The translations under genes and the position numbers were made by a program. The notes under the pieces were generated by a model. It saw nothing but the letters and a program-made list of their open reading frames with translations, did not search any database and was not told the DNA's origin. This document shows, one piece after another, positions 41,591-50,423 of a stretch of 64,000 nucleotides of DNA. Source of the DNA: an uncultured Rhodobacterales bacterium (GTDB lineage: Bacteria; Pseudomonadota; Alphaproteobacteria; Rhodobacterales; Rhodobacteraceae); NCBI GenBank assembly GCA_903845215.1, contig CAIMWI010000006.1, positions 1 through 64,000 of the forward strand, read 5' to 3'. Position 1 is the first letter of the stretch. Each line of letters starts with the position of its first letter.

Positions 41591-42673
41591 ATGCTGTACT
41601 GGATGACGCAATTTGCCGATGGCGGTGGCATTTTCAACCTGTTCAAATACATTACTTTTCGCGCAGGCTGTGCCTTTATCACGGCGTTGATCTTCGGCTT
41701 TATCTTTGGCCGCCCGCTGATTGACTTGTTGCGCCGCAAGCAGGGCAAAGGCCAGCCGATCCGCGAAGACGGACCGCAAAGCCACTTTTCCAAGGCTGGC
41801 ACACCTACGATGGGGGGGCTGCTGATCTTGTCTGCGCTGGTCTTTGCCACGCTGGTCTGGGCGCGTCTGGACAACCCCTATATCTGGATTGTGCTTTTGG
41901 TCACTTTGGCTTTCGGCGGCATTGGATTTGCCGATGATTATGCCAAGGTCACCAAGCAAAACACCAAGGGCGTCTCGTCACGCATCCGCATTCTCTTGGG
42001 TTTGCTGATTGCCTGCTTGGCAACCTATGCGGCAGCGCGCTTTCATCCGGTGGGCTTGACGGGCCAACTGGCCTTGCCAGTCTTCAAAAACACACTGGTC
42101 AATTTGGGCCTGTTCTATGTGCCATTCGGGATGTTTGTCATTGTCGGCTCGGCCAATGCGGTGAACCTGACGGACGGTTTGGACGGGCTGGCCATCATGC
42201 CCGTGATGATCGCCGGGGCCACCCTTGGCGTGATTGCCTATGTCGTGGGCAACTTTAACTTCGCCGAATATCTTGGCGTGCATTTCGTGCCGGGCACGGG
42301 CGAGATTTTGATCTTTGCCGCGGCCCTGTTCGGTGCGGGCCTTGGGTTCTTGTGGTACAATGCCCCGCCTGCCGCCGTGTTCATGGGCGATACGGGATCG
42401 CTGGCCTTGGGCGGCGCGCTTGGGGCGATTGCCGTTTGCATCAAGCATGAAATCGTGCTGGCCATCGTTGGCGGGTTGTTCGTGGTCGAGGCGCTGTCGG
42501 TGATCATCCAAGTCGCTTATTACAAGCGCACCAAAAAGCGCATCTTCCTGATGGCCCCGATCCACCACCATTTCGAAAAACGTGGCTGGGCCGAACCGCA
42601 GATTGTGATCCGGTTCTGGATCATCTCGCTTATTCTGGCGATGCTGGGCCTTGCCACGCTGAAGGTGCGCTAG
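41591..42673 (+). CDS. mraY: Phospho-N-acetylmuramoyl-pentapeptide transferase MraY
   Basis: A 360-residue integral membrane enzyme forming lipid I. About ten membrane spans; conserved loops are seen as [10 protein letters not shown] (about residue 74), [15 protein letters not shown] (about residue 116), [13 protein letters not shown] (about residue 188, catalytic Asp region), [14 protein letters not shown] (about residue 260) and [12 protein letters not shown] (about residue 318). It is the last gene of the rightward cluster here; a convergent gloA follows, so murD and later genes are elsewhere. Confidence 0.96.
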   Translation: MLYWMTQFADGGGIFNLFKYITFRAGCAFITALIFGFIFGRPLIDLLRRKQGKGQPIREDGPQSHFSKAGTPTMGGLLILSALVFATLVWARLDNPYIWIVLLVTLAFGGIGFADDYAKVTKQNTKGVSSRIRILLGLLIACLATYAAARFHPVGLTGQLALPVFKNTLVNLGLFYVPFGMFVIVGSANAVNLTDGLDGLAIMPVMIAGATLGVIAYVVGNFNFAEYLGVHFVPGTGEILIFAAALFGAGLGFLWYNAPPAAVFMGDTGSLALGGALGAIAVCIKHEIVLAIVGGLFVVEALSVIIQVAYYKRTKKRIFLMAPIHHHFEKRGWAEPQIVIRFWIISLILAMLGLATLKVR

Positions 42674-42705
42674 GGGAGGGGCTGTCGCCCGCCCCGACGC
42701 TTGCC

Positions 42706-43134
42706 TTACCAGTGGCCCGTGTTGCCCATGCTGGCCCAAGGCTCTTGCGGGGGCAGGGGAGCGCCCATTTGCAAAATTTCGATCGAGATGTTGTCGGGGC
42801 TGCGCACAAAGGCCATATGCCCGTCGCGCGGCGGGCGGTTGATCGTGACCCCTGCGGCGGCCAGTTTGGCGCAGATGTCATAGATGTTTTCAAACTCGTA
42901 AGCCAAATGGCCAAAGTGCCGCCCGTCAGAGGGCAGACCCGTGTCGCCATCCCAGTTATAGGTCAGTTCAACCGGTGCTTCGGGCTGGCCCGGGGCAGCC
43001 AGAAAGATCAGCGAAAAGCGGCCCTTTTCGTTGTCATAGCGGCGGATCTCTTCCAAGCCGAGCAGTTTGTAAAAGGCCAAAGACGTCTCAAGATCCAAGA
43101 CGCGGACCATCGTGTGCAGATACCGAACTTTCAT
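42706..43134 (-). CDS. gloA: Lactoylglutathione lyase (glyoxalase I)
   Basis: A 142-residue VOC-superfamily metalloenzyme converting the methylglyoxal-glutathione hemithioacetal to S-lactoylglutathione. The four metal ligands fit LHTMVRV (His7), PVELTYNW (Glu), [15 protein letters not shown] (His) and ISIEILQ (Glu). Length is close to the 135-145 of bacterial GloA of the Ni/Co type. Opposite to and convergent with mraY. Confidence 0.92.
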   Translation of the reverse strand: MKVRYLHTMVRVLDLETSLAFYKLLGLEEIRRYDNEKGRFSLIFLAAPGQPEAPVELTYNWDGDTGLPSDGRHFGHLAYEFENIYDICAKLAAAGVTINRPPRDGHMAFVRSPDNISIEILQMGAPLPPQEPWASMGNTGHW

Positions 43135-43274
43135 CGCGGGGATTCCTATCCTGTGGGGGTGGGATCAGTCTAACAGGCCCAAACGGGCGCGTCAGCGGCC
43201 AAATCCGCCTGCCCCTGACATTCCCGCGCCTGACGGCTATGGTAAGGGCGACTCACGCCAGAAAGGCCCGCCTG

Positions 43275-44180
43275 ATGCCCCTCTCTCCCGACCAGATCGC
43301 CGAGATCGAAGCCGCCCGCGCCACCCCACGCCTGACCCTGCGCGCGGTAAGCGAGGGGATGGAGCGCCACCTGTACAAGGCCTACCCCGTGCTCGATCAC
43401 GGGCTGGTGCGGGTGATCGATTATATGGGCGACGATGCGGCCATCGTGCAGGCGGCGCGTGTCAGCTATGGGGCGGGCACCAAACATGTGCAAAATGACG
43501 AAGGGCTGATCCGCTATCTGATGCGGCATTGGCATTCGACCCCGTTCGAGATGTGCGAGATCAAGCTGCACATCAAACTTCCGGTCTTTGTCGCCCGCCA
43601 ATGGATCCGCCACCGCACCGCCAATGTGAACGAATACTCCGCACGCTATTCGATTTTGGACCGCGAGTTTTACATCCCCGAACCCTCGCAATTGGCGGCG
43701 CAATCCAGCGTGAATAACCAAGGGCGGGGGGAGGTGCTGTCGGGCGAAGAAGCCGCCCGCGTGCTGGATATGCTCAAACGCGATGCGGCAACCGCCTATG
43801 ACCATTACGAAGACATGCTCTCGCAAGAGGGGCAACAGGGGCTGGCGCGCGAATTGGCGCGGATGAACCTGCCGATGAATATTTACACCCAGTGGTATTG
43901 GAAGGTTGATCTGCACAACCTGTTCCATTTCCTGCGCCTGCGGGCCGACAGCCACGCCCAATACGAAATCCGCGTCTATGCCGAACAGATGTGCCGCTTG
44001 GTCAAAGACTGGGTGCCGCTGGCTTACGGCGCGTTTGAGGACTACCGCATGGGCGGCGCGACGCTAAGTGCCAAAGCCTTGGCCGTGCTGAAACGGCGGC
44101 TGGCGGGGGAGGCGGTGGACCAAGAGAGCAGCGGGATGAGCAAAAGGGAATGGCGGGAGTTTATGGAGGTTTTGGGGTAA
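43275..44180 (+). CDS. thyX: FAD-dependent thymidylate synthase ThyX
   Basis: A 301-residue flavin enzyme making dTMP from dUMP. The ThyX signature [14 protein letters not shown] is complete (about residue 114), preceded by [19 protein letters not shown] and followed by [25 protein letters not shown] near residue 210. The start at 43275 ([12 protein letters not shown]) matches family length; a longer frame overlaps gloA. Its stop overlaps the start of the next, foreign-looking gene as TAATG. No thyA was seen in the window. Confidence 0.95.
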   Translation: MPLSPDQIAEIEAARATPRLTLRAVSEGMERHLYKAYPVLDHGLVRVIDYMGDDAAIVQAARVSYGAGTKHVQNDEGLIRYLMRHWHSTPFEMCEIKLHIKLPVFVARQWIRHRTANVNEYSARYSILDREFYIPEPSQLAAQSSVNNQGRGEVLSGEEAARVLDMLKRDAATAYDHYEDMLSQEGQQGLARELARMNLPMNIYTQWYWKVDLHNLFHFLRLRADSHAQYEIRVYAEQMCRLVKDWVPLAYGAFEDYRMGGATLSAKALAVLKRRLAGEAVDQESSGMSKREWREFMEVLG

Positions 44181-45370
44181 TGCCACTCCTTTCCCTTTGG
44201 AAGTCTGATCCGGAAACTGTTGATAAATTCACAATCCAGCAAATTGTCTCATTCGCAGGAGACGGAAGGCTTACTGACGAGTCGGAATGCTCAAGTGAAC
44301 TTCGCTCCTACCTCTCAGGAATAAAGACTGAAAAAATAGCAAAATACATTGATTTTTGTCTTTCTGAACAGTTTGATAAAAGTGGATCTATACTTCAGGA
44401 CTTGGTAAACGAATTAGGGAGAAGATTAGACTATGTAGCCGAGAACGGGCTATATTCTGGACGCAAGAATGCAATTGGAAATGATGGGCTTTGTCTGTCG
44501 CCAGAAAATCATGCAATTGTTATTGAAGTAAAAACTACAGATGCCTACCGTATCCCACTAGATGTTATTGCAACTTATAGATCAAAGTTAATTTCTGCTG
44601 AGAAAATCGACGAAAAATCATCCATATTGATAGTCGTGGGTCGACAAGATACGGGTGAGTTGGAAGCCCAGGTTCGCGGGTCACGTCACGCTTGGGATAT
44701 TCGTTTAATCAGTGTTGAGGCACTTATAAAGCTTGTAAACATCAAAGAAAACTCAATGGAAGCAGAGACAGGTAGGAAAATTAGAAGTGTTCTTGTACCT
44801 GTTGAGTATACCAGAGTTGACAGTTTAGTTGACGTGGTTTTCGCGGCAGCTAGCGATGCTCAAGAAGTTGAATCAGCTATTAAACCAGAAAGTTCATTTA
44901 AAAATAAAAGCATTGAAACCCAAAGCATGGTTGTCAGTAACTCAAATGACATCCAATCAGTGAGGGAAAGTATTGTTTCAGCATTTGAGTATAAAATGAA
45001 ATCGTCATTGATCCGCAAAAGCCGTGCGATGTATTGGTCGGCGGACCATTCTACGCGTTTGGTTTGCGCTGTTTCCAAGCGCTATGATAGTGGCGAGGCT
45101 TATTGGTATGCATTTCATCCGGCATGGAGGGCATTCCTTGAGGAGGGAAAGCTCGGAGTTTTTGTACTAGGTTGCTTAGATTTGAAGCGTTCCTTTGCCT
45201 TACCAATCGAAATGCTTGTTGATGTTCTTCCTAGTTTAAATGTCACCGAGCGACAGGATTCTATGTATTGGCACGTTAAACTCGATTTTAATAATTTGGG
45301 CGAAGTGTGCTTAAACGTCCCCAAGGCTTCTCCAATTAATCTTGAGAGTTATTCTTTAATTTTGCAATAA
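44180..45370 (+). CDS. AT-rich PD-(D/E)xK nuclease-like protein coupled to thyX
   Basis: A 396-residue protein I cannot assign to a named family. The middle part (about residues 75-150) reads as a PD-(D/E)xK nuclease core: NGLYSGRKNAIGNDGL, then ENHAIVIEVKTTDAY, with Asp in GNDG and the E-x-K of EVK spaced as in restriction-endonuclease folds. Residues about 190-270 are linker-like; the C-terminal 120 residues (MYWSADHSTRLVCAVSKRY, then YWYAFHPAWRAFL) form a separate compact domain. Base use is strikingly different from the neighbours: the 60 bases at 44341 contain 17 G/C. The ATG at 44180 overlaps the thyX stop (TAATG), so it is translationally coupled. Probably acquired horizontally; a defence or DNA-repair role is possible but unproven. 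Confidence 0.7.
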   Translation: MPLLSLWKSDPETVDKFTIQQIVSFAGDGRLTDESECSSELRSYLSGIKTEKIAKYIDFCLSEQFDKSGSILQDLVNELGRRLDYVAENGLYSGRKNAIGNDGLCLSPENHAIVIEVKTTDAYRIPLDVIATYRSKLISAEKIDEKSSILIVVGRQDTGELEAQVRGSRHAWDIRLISVEALIKLVNIKENSMEAETGRKIRSVLVPVEYTRVDSLVDVVFAAASDAQEVESAIKPESSFKNKSIETQSMVVSNSNDIQSVRESIVSAFEYKMKSSLIRKSRAMYWSADHSTRLVCAVSKRYDSGEAYWYAFHPAWRAFLEEGKLGVFVLGCLDLKRSFALPIEMLVDVLPSLNVTERQDSMYWHVKLDFNNLGEVCLNVPKASPINLESYSLILQ

Positions 45371-45448
45371 GATGCAAGTTGATATGGATCTTTCCCCCAC
45401 CCCAGTGTACGCCATCACCACACAAGCAACACCCCTAGGGCCCCCATC

Positions 45449-45775
45449 ATGATCCTCTACGGTCTCTCAACCTGCGACACGACCAAAAAGGCGCTTAAGG
45501 CGTTGCAGCGGGCGGGCAAGGATGTGGTGTTTCGCGATGTGCGCGCAGACCCGCTTAGCCGTGCCGAAATTGACGCGATCATCGCCGAATTTGGTGACCG
45601 CGCCGTGAACAAACAGTCCACGACCTATCGGGGCTTTTCCGATTTTCTGCGCGAAAGCGAGGCTGATGCGCAAATAGCCGCCCAGCCCACCGTGATGAAG
45701 CGGCCCATCGTTCAAGATGGGGCTGCGTGGTATCTGGGGTGGGACGAGGCGATCGAGGCGAAGCTGACGACTTAA
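45449..45775 (+). CDS. ArsC/Spx/YffB-family thioredoxin-fold protein
   Basis: A 108-residue protein of the ArsC-like family. The N-terminal ILYGLSTCDTTKKALKAL carries the single active-site Cys with a downstream Lys (C-x4-K-type), and PTVMKRPIVQDG is the substrate-loop Arg region. Short members lacking further Cys (YffB/YfgD type) are of unsure function; arsenate reduction cannot be claimed because there are no ars neighbours. GC content returns to normal here after the AT-rich gene. Its stop shares TTAA with the convergent cold-shock gene. Confidence 0.82.
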   Translation: MILYGLSTCDTTKKALKALQRAGKDVVFRDVRADPLSRAEIDAIIAEFGDRAVNKQSTTYRGFSDFLRESEADAQIAAQPTVMKRPIVQDGAAWYLGWDEAIEAKLTT

Positions 45776-45978
45776 AGCAGCCGCAGATCGCCTGCCGATT
45801 CTTTGCCGTCACGGCCGGACTGCAACTCGAACCCGATCTTCTGGTTCTCGTTCAGCCCTTTCAGACCGGCGCGTTCTACCGCGGAAATATGCACAAAAAC
45901 GTCCTTGCCGCCATTGTCGGGCGCAATGAACCCATAGCCTTTGGTCGCGTTAAACCACTTCACGGTGCCTGTCGGCAT
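45772..45978 (-). CDS. Cold-shock domain protein (CspA family)
   Basis: A 68-residue single-strand nucleic-acid-binding OB-fold protein. RNP1-like KGYGFIAPDNGGKDVFVH and the opening TGTVKWFNATKGYGF are standard. It may act as an RNA chaperone; cold induction cannot be read from the sequence. The 213-bp gap upstream (45979-46191) towards thrS should hold its promoter and leader; I see no clear motif there. Confidence 0.93.
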   Translation of the reverse strand: MPTGTVKWFNATKGYGFIAPDNGGKDVFVHISAVERAGLKGLNENQKIGFELQSGRDGKESAGDLRLL

Positions 45979-46191
45979 GCCGCTTCTCCTTGCTTTCCCC
46001 CACCCGCCGCGACATTGCCACGGGCCGCGCCGCCTGCGTTTATGACCCTTCCCAAGGAAACGATCATAAAATTGGCGTCAATGCTGGCGATGATGCCAAA
46101 GGCGCGGCAAAAATCAAGCCTTTCCCGCACGAATACGACGTTTTGTCGCACCGCACAGACACATCAGCCCCTTGTGACTGCCAACGCCCCC

Positions 46192-48144
46192 TTACGCCGC
46201 AGGCGGCAGCGCTTCAAAGCCCAAGGTGGCAATGGCCGCTTCCAGCGTCATCATGTCGTTGACCTGCTCGCCCAAGCGGCGGATCGAAACGCTGCGGTCG
46301 GCCACTTCTTTCATGCCCACGGCCAGCAGGACCGGCACCTTGCCCAGCGAATGGTCGCGCACTTTGTAGTTGATCTTTTCGTTGCGCGTATCGGCTTCAG
46401 CCCGCACGCCGACCTTTTTGAGGGCGTTCACCACCTCGTGCACATAAGCGTCGGCATCCGACACAATCGAGGCCACCACCACCTGCCGCGAGGCCAGCCA
46501 GAAGGGCAGTTTGCCGGCGTAGTTTTCGATCAAGATCCCGATAAACCGTTCAAAAGACCCAAGAATTGCGCGGTGCAGCATGACGGGATGATGTTTTGCG
46601 CCATCTTCGCCCACATATTCCGCCCCAAGCCGGACGGGCAGGTTAAAGTCGCATTGCAAAGTGCCGCACTGCCATTCGCGGCCAATCGCGTCGGTCAGTT
46701 TGAAATCCAGCTTCGGCCCGTAAAATGCCCCGTCACCGGGGTTGATCTGATAGGGCAGGCCCAGATGTTCGATGGCGCCCTTCAGCGCGTTTTCGGCTTT
46801 GTCCCAGACCTCATCAGACCCCACGCGCACCTCGGGGCGGGTGGACAGTTTGATGTCAAACTTGGCAAAACCCAAGTCGCGGTACACACCCGACAGCAGC
46901 GCGATAAAGCCCGCACATTCCGATTCAATCTGGTCTTCGGTGCAGAAGATATGGGCATCGTCTTGGGTAAAGCCGCGCACCCGCATCAAGCCGTGCATCG
47001 AGCCGGATGATTCGTAGCGGTGGCACGACCCGAATTCCGCCAACCGCAGCGGCAGGTCGCGGTAGGATTTGATGCCTTGGTTATAGACCTGCACATGGCA
47101 GGGGCAGTTCATCGGTTTAAGCGCGTTGATGCGTTTTTCCTTGCCGCCATCCTCGTCAACCTCGACGATGAACATATTCTCGCGGTAAGCTTCCCAGTGG
47201 CCCGATTTTTCCCAAAGCACGCGGTCCACCACTTGGGGGGTTTTGATTTCCTTGTAGCCAGCTGACCGCAGGCGGCCGCGCATGAAATCTTCAAGGTTGC
47301 GGTAAATCTGCCAGCCGTTGGGGTGCCAGAAGACCATGCCCGGCGCTTCTTCTTGCAGGTGGAACAGTTCCATCTCGCGGCCAAGCTTGCGGTGGTCGCG
47401 TTTCGCGGCCTCTTCCAGCATGGTTTGATGGGCTTTAAGGTCGTCGCGGTTCTTGAAGGCCAACCCATAGATGCGCTGCAGCATGGGGCGGGTGGAATCG
47501 CCCAGCCAATAGGCACCTGCGACATGGGTGAGTTTGAAGGCATCGGCGGGCACTTGGCCGGTGTGCTGCAAATGCGGGCCGCGGCACAGGTCTTGCCACG
47601 CGCCGTGCCAATACATCCGCAGGTCTTCGCCTTCGGGAATGCGGTGGATCAGTTCCACCTTAAAGGGTTCGCCGCGCTCTTCGTAATAAGCAATCGCGCG
47701 GGCACGGTCCCAAGTTTCGGTGCGCACGGGATCGCGGGCGTTGATGATCTGTTTCATCTTCGCCTCGATCGCGCCCAAGTCTTCCGGCGAGAAGGGCTCT
47801 TTGCGGTCAAAGTCATAAAACCAGCCGTAATCGCGCACGGGGCCGATGGTTACTTTGACATCGGGCCAGATTTCCTGCACGGCGCGGGCCATGATATGGG
47901 CCAGATCGTGGCGGATCAGCTCCAGCGCTTGTGCGTCATCGGCCATGGTGTGGATGGCGATCGTCGCATCCGCCATGATCGGCCATTGCAGATCGTAATG
48001 CGCACCGTTGACCGTGGCCGAGATGGCTTTTTTGGCCAAGCCCGGGGCGATCGACGCCGCCACTTCGCCAGCCGTCACACCGGATGTGTAATCGCGGCGC
48101 GCACCATCGGGGAATGTTAGGGAAATCTGTGACGCGTGGGACAT
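46192..48144 (-). CDS. thrS: Threonyl-tRNA synthetase
   Basis: A 650-residue class II synthetase. TGS domain (about 1-65), editing domain with [18 protein letters not shown] (about residue 75) and [14 protein letters not shown], then the catalytic core: motif 1 region, [13 protein letters not shown] (zinc Cys, about residue 335), motif 2 [20 protein letters not shown] (about residue 364) and motif 3 [13 protein letters not shown]; the anticodon domain closes the protein. Start at 48144 has AGGAGA six bases upstream. An in-frame extension to 48231 overlaps the divergent leader and is not conserved. Confidence 0.96.
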   Translation of the reverse strand: MSHASQISLTFPDGARRDYTSGVTAGEVAASIAPGLAKKAISATVNGAHYDLQWPIMADATIAIHTMADDAQALELIRHDLAHIMARAVQEIWPDVKVTIGPVRDYGWFYDFDRKEPFSPEDLGAIEAKMKQIINARDPVRTETWDRARAIAYYEERGEPFKVELIHRIPEGEDLRMYWHGAWQDLCRGPHLQHTGQVPADAFKLTHVAGAYWLGDSTRPMLQRIYGLAFKNRDDLKAHQTMLEEAAKRDHRKLGREMELFHLQEEAPGMVFWHPNGWQIYRNLEDFMRGRLRSAGYKEIKTPQVVDRVLWEKSGHWEAYRENMFIVEVDEDGGKEKRINALKPMNCPCHVQVYNQGIKSYRDLPLRLAEFGSCHRYESSGSMHGLMRVRGFTQDDAHIFCTEDQIESECAGFIALLSGVYRDLGFAKFDIKLSTRPEVRVGSDEVWDKAENALKGAIEHLGLPYQINPGDGAFYGPKLDFKLTDAIGREWQCGTLQCDFNLPVRLGAEYVGEDGAKHHPVMLHRAILGSFERFIGILIENYAGKLPFWLASRQVVVASIVSDADAYVHEVVNALKKVGVRAEADTRNEKINYKVRDHSLGKVPVLLAVGMKEVADRSVSIRRLGEQVNDMMTLEAAIATLGFEALPPAA

Positions 48145-48286
48145 GGCCCTCTCCTCGTCGTTTTGGCGCCTACGAAGCGCCCGGTTGCGGGTATATGCGG
48201 GCGTTTTGACCCGAAGGGCGGCGGTTGTCAATCTGGGCCAAGGGCTTAAGGTGGCCCATCATGTCGCCAATTTGCAGGAACCCCTG

Positions 48287-49030
48287 ATGCCACCCGTTCA
48301 AACCCTGACCACGTCGCAAGGCCGCCATCTGGCCTATCATCAAACCGCTGGGGCAGGGCCGGGGGTGATTTTTCTGGGCGGCTATCGGTCTGACATGGGC
48401 GGCACCAAGGCCATAGCGTTAGAAGCTTGGGCCAAGGCGCAGGGCCGCGCTTTCTTGCGCTTTGATTACGGCGGGCATGGGCAGTCGGACGGCGATTTTA
48501 ATGCCTTGGGCATAGCGGATTGGTGTGATGATGCGCGCGCCGCCCTTGGCCTGACCCAAGGCCCGCAGGTGCTGGTTGGGTCGTCGATGGGGGGGTGGTT
48601 GGCGCTGTTGCTGGCGCGCGCATGCCCAGAGCGGATTGCAGGCCTGATCGGCATTGCCGCAGCGCCGGATTTCACCGAAGACAGCCTGTTGCCCAGTTTA
48701 ACGCCGTCTGAACGCGACCAGATGGCGCGGGTCGGCCTGATCCACCGCCCCTCGGGCTATGCTGATGGGCCTTATATTTTTACCCAGCGGCTGGTTGACC
48801 AAGGCCGTGCGAACCTTGTGCTGCGCTCGCCCTTGGTCTTGCCGTTTCCCACGCGCTTCTTGCAAGGCACAGCCGATGAGGATGTGCCCGTGCAGGTGGC
48901 GCAGCGGTTGTTTGACCATGCCAGCGGGCCAGACATCCGCCTGACCTTGGTGAAGGGGGCGGATCATCGCTTTTCCACCCCCGCGTGTTTGGCCTTGATC
49001 GAGGCCAGTCTGGCCGAAATCTTACCCTAA
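48287..49030 (+). CDS. Alpha/beta hydrolase, ABHD10-like
   Basis: A 247-residue serine hydrolase. VIFLGGYRSDMGGTKA (about residue 24) and FLRFDYGGHGQSDG (about residue 56) are typical of the ABHD10/YqiA-like bacterial group; the nucleophile is in VGSSMGGW (about residue 99), the acid in GTADEDVPV and the His in KGADHRF. Eukaryotic ABHD10 removes S-acyl groups; the bacterial substrate is unknown. ATG at 48287 has AGGAA. Its stop overlaps the convergent phaZ stop by 3 bp. Confidence 0.85.
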   Translation: MPPVQTLTTSQGRHLAYHQTAGAGPGVIFLGGYRSDMGGTKAIALEAWAKAQGRAFLRFDYGGHGQSDGDFNALGIADWCDDARAALGLTQGPQVLVGSSMGGWLALLLARACPERIAGLIGIAAAPDFTEDSLLPSLTPSERDQMARVGLIHRPSGYADGPYIFTQRLVDQGRANLVLRSPLVLPFPTRFLQGTADEDVPVQVAQRLFDHASGPDIRLTLVKGADHRFSTPACLALIEASLAEILP

Positions 49031-50307
49031 ACCGACTTTGGCCGCCGCAGGGGTGTGACAACCGCGTCACTCGTCAAATCGGCGTGCTTGTCGATAAAGC
49101 CCAAAACCAGCGGGCGGATGTTCAACCGCCAGCTTTTGCCCGCAAAGATGCCGTAATGGCCGGCACCCGGTTCTAAATGTTGGGTCTTTTTTTCCTCGGG
49201 CAGGCCGGGTAGCATCGACAGGGCGGCCACGCATTGGCCTGGGCCAGAAATATCGTCTTTCTCGCCTTCCACCGTCATCACGGCCACGCGCTTGATCGCG
49301 GCCAAATCAACCGGCTTTCCCGCCACCACAAAGGCGTTGCGCGCAATTTCGCGGTTTTTGAACACCCGTTCGACAGTCGACAGGTAGAATTCCGCCGACA
49401 TATCCATCACGGCCAGATATTCGTCGTAAAAGCGGTTGTGGGCATCGTGATCCGACGCTTCGCCGCGCATCACCCGCATCATCTGCGCGCCAAAGGCTTT
49501 GGAATGGCGCTCGGCGTTCATCGACATAAAGCCTGCCAGCTGCAACAGGCCCGGATAGACCAAACGGCCAGCACCTTTGTATTTAAAGCCCACGCGCTGG
49601 ATGGCGGATTGTTCCAACTGACCCATGGTCACACGGCGGCCAAAGTCGGTCACATCGGTGGCGGCGGCGTCGGGATCAATCGGGCCGCCGATCAAGGTTA
49701 GGGTGCGGGGCTGGGCGTCAGGGTCTTCGGCGGCAAGGTAGGCGGTGGCGGCAAGCGCCAAGGGGGCCGGCTGGCAGACGGCGATCACATGGGTGTCAGG
49801 GCCCAGATGACGCATGAATTCCACCAGATACAGGGTGTAATCTTCGATGTCGAATTTGCCCGAACTGACCGGAATGTCGCGGGCATTGTGCCAATCGGTG
49901 ACATAAACTTCGGCATCAGGCAGCAAGCTTGACACGGTTGAACGCAGCAAGGTTGCATAATGCCCCGACATGGGCGCGATCAGCAGCACCTTGCGCGCCA
50001 TAGGATCACGCCGCCGTACCGCAAAATGGATCAGGTTGCCGAAGGGCTTTTCCACCACCGTCGTCACATCGACCAGATGGTCTTGCCCCGTGGGGCCCAC
50101 GATAGAACGAATCCCCCAGTCAGGCTTTACACTCATCCGGCCAAAACTGCGCTCTGCCACCTCGCCCCAAGCCGCCGTCATGGCGATCATCGGGTTCATC
50201 GACAAGGCAAAGGCCGGATAGCTGGCCATGGCCCGCGCCGAGGCGCCCGCCCACTCGCTGGTGTTGCGAAGGCTTTCCATCCAGTCATAGGTGGCCATAT
50301 ACTTCAT
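49027..50307 (-). CDS. phaZ: Intracellular polyhydroxyalkanoate depolymerase PhaZ
   Basis: A 426-residue enzyme mobilising stored PHA granules. The nucleophile region HVIAVCQPAPLALAAT (about residue 184) has Cys where lipases have Ser, as in known intracellular depolymerases; MTVEGEKDDISGPGQC (about residue 340) and EPGAGHYGIFAG (about residue 385) supply Asp and His. No signal peptide, in keeping with a granule enzyme. The start at 50307 (MKYMATYDWMESLRNT) has AGGA; the longer frame runs into phaC's promoter. Divergent from phaC. Confidence 0.93.
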   Translation of the reverse strand: MKYMATYDWMESLRNTSEWAGASARAMASYPAFALSMNPMIAMTAAWGEVAERSFGRMSVKPDWGIRSIVGPTGQDHLVDVTTVVEKPFGNLIHFAVRRRDPMARKVLLIAPMSGHYATLLRSTVSSLLPDAEVYVTDWHNARDIPVSSGKFDIEDYTLYLVEFMRHLGPDTHVIAVCQPAPLALAATAYLAAEDPDAQPRTLTLIGGPIDPDAAATDVTDFGRRVTMGQLEQSAIQRVGFKYKGAGRLVYPGLLQLAGFMSMNAERHSKAFGAQMMRVMRGEASDHDAHNRFYDEYLAVMDMSAEFYLSTVERVFKNREIARNAFVVAGKPVDLAAIKRVAVMTVEGEKDDISGPGQCVAALSMLPGLPEEKKTQHLEPGAGHYGIFAGKSWRLNIRPLVLGFIDKHADLTSDAVVTPLRRPKSV

Positions 50308-50423
50308 GAGGTGTCCTTGCTGGATGTTCTGGTCAAAGTCGTCTGCCGCCCCTTTGCCGTCTGGCGATTGGCGCGGTTCGTCGTTATGCTGCACAGCGGC
50401 GAGAATAGGGGCGAAAGTTGACC

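Noticed and set aside
45449-45775. Arsenate reductase call for the ArsC-like gene
   Set aside because: Family fold is clear but there are no ars genes nearby and short members are often not arsenate reductases, so only the fold is named.
45727-47010. 427-codon plus-strand frame across cspA and thrS
   Set aside because: Runs antisense through two well-supported genes and has no recognisable domain.
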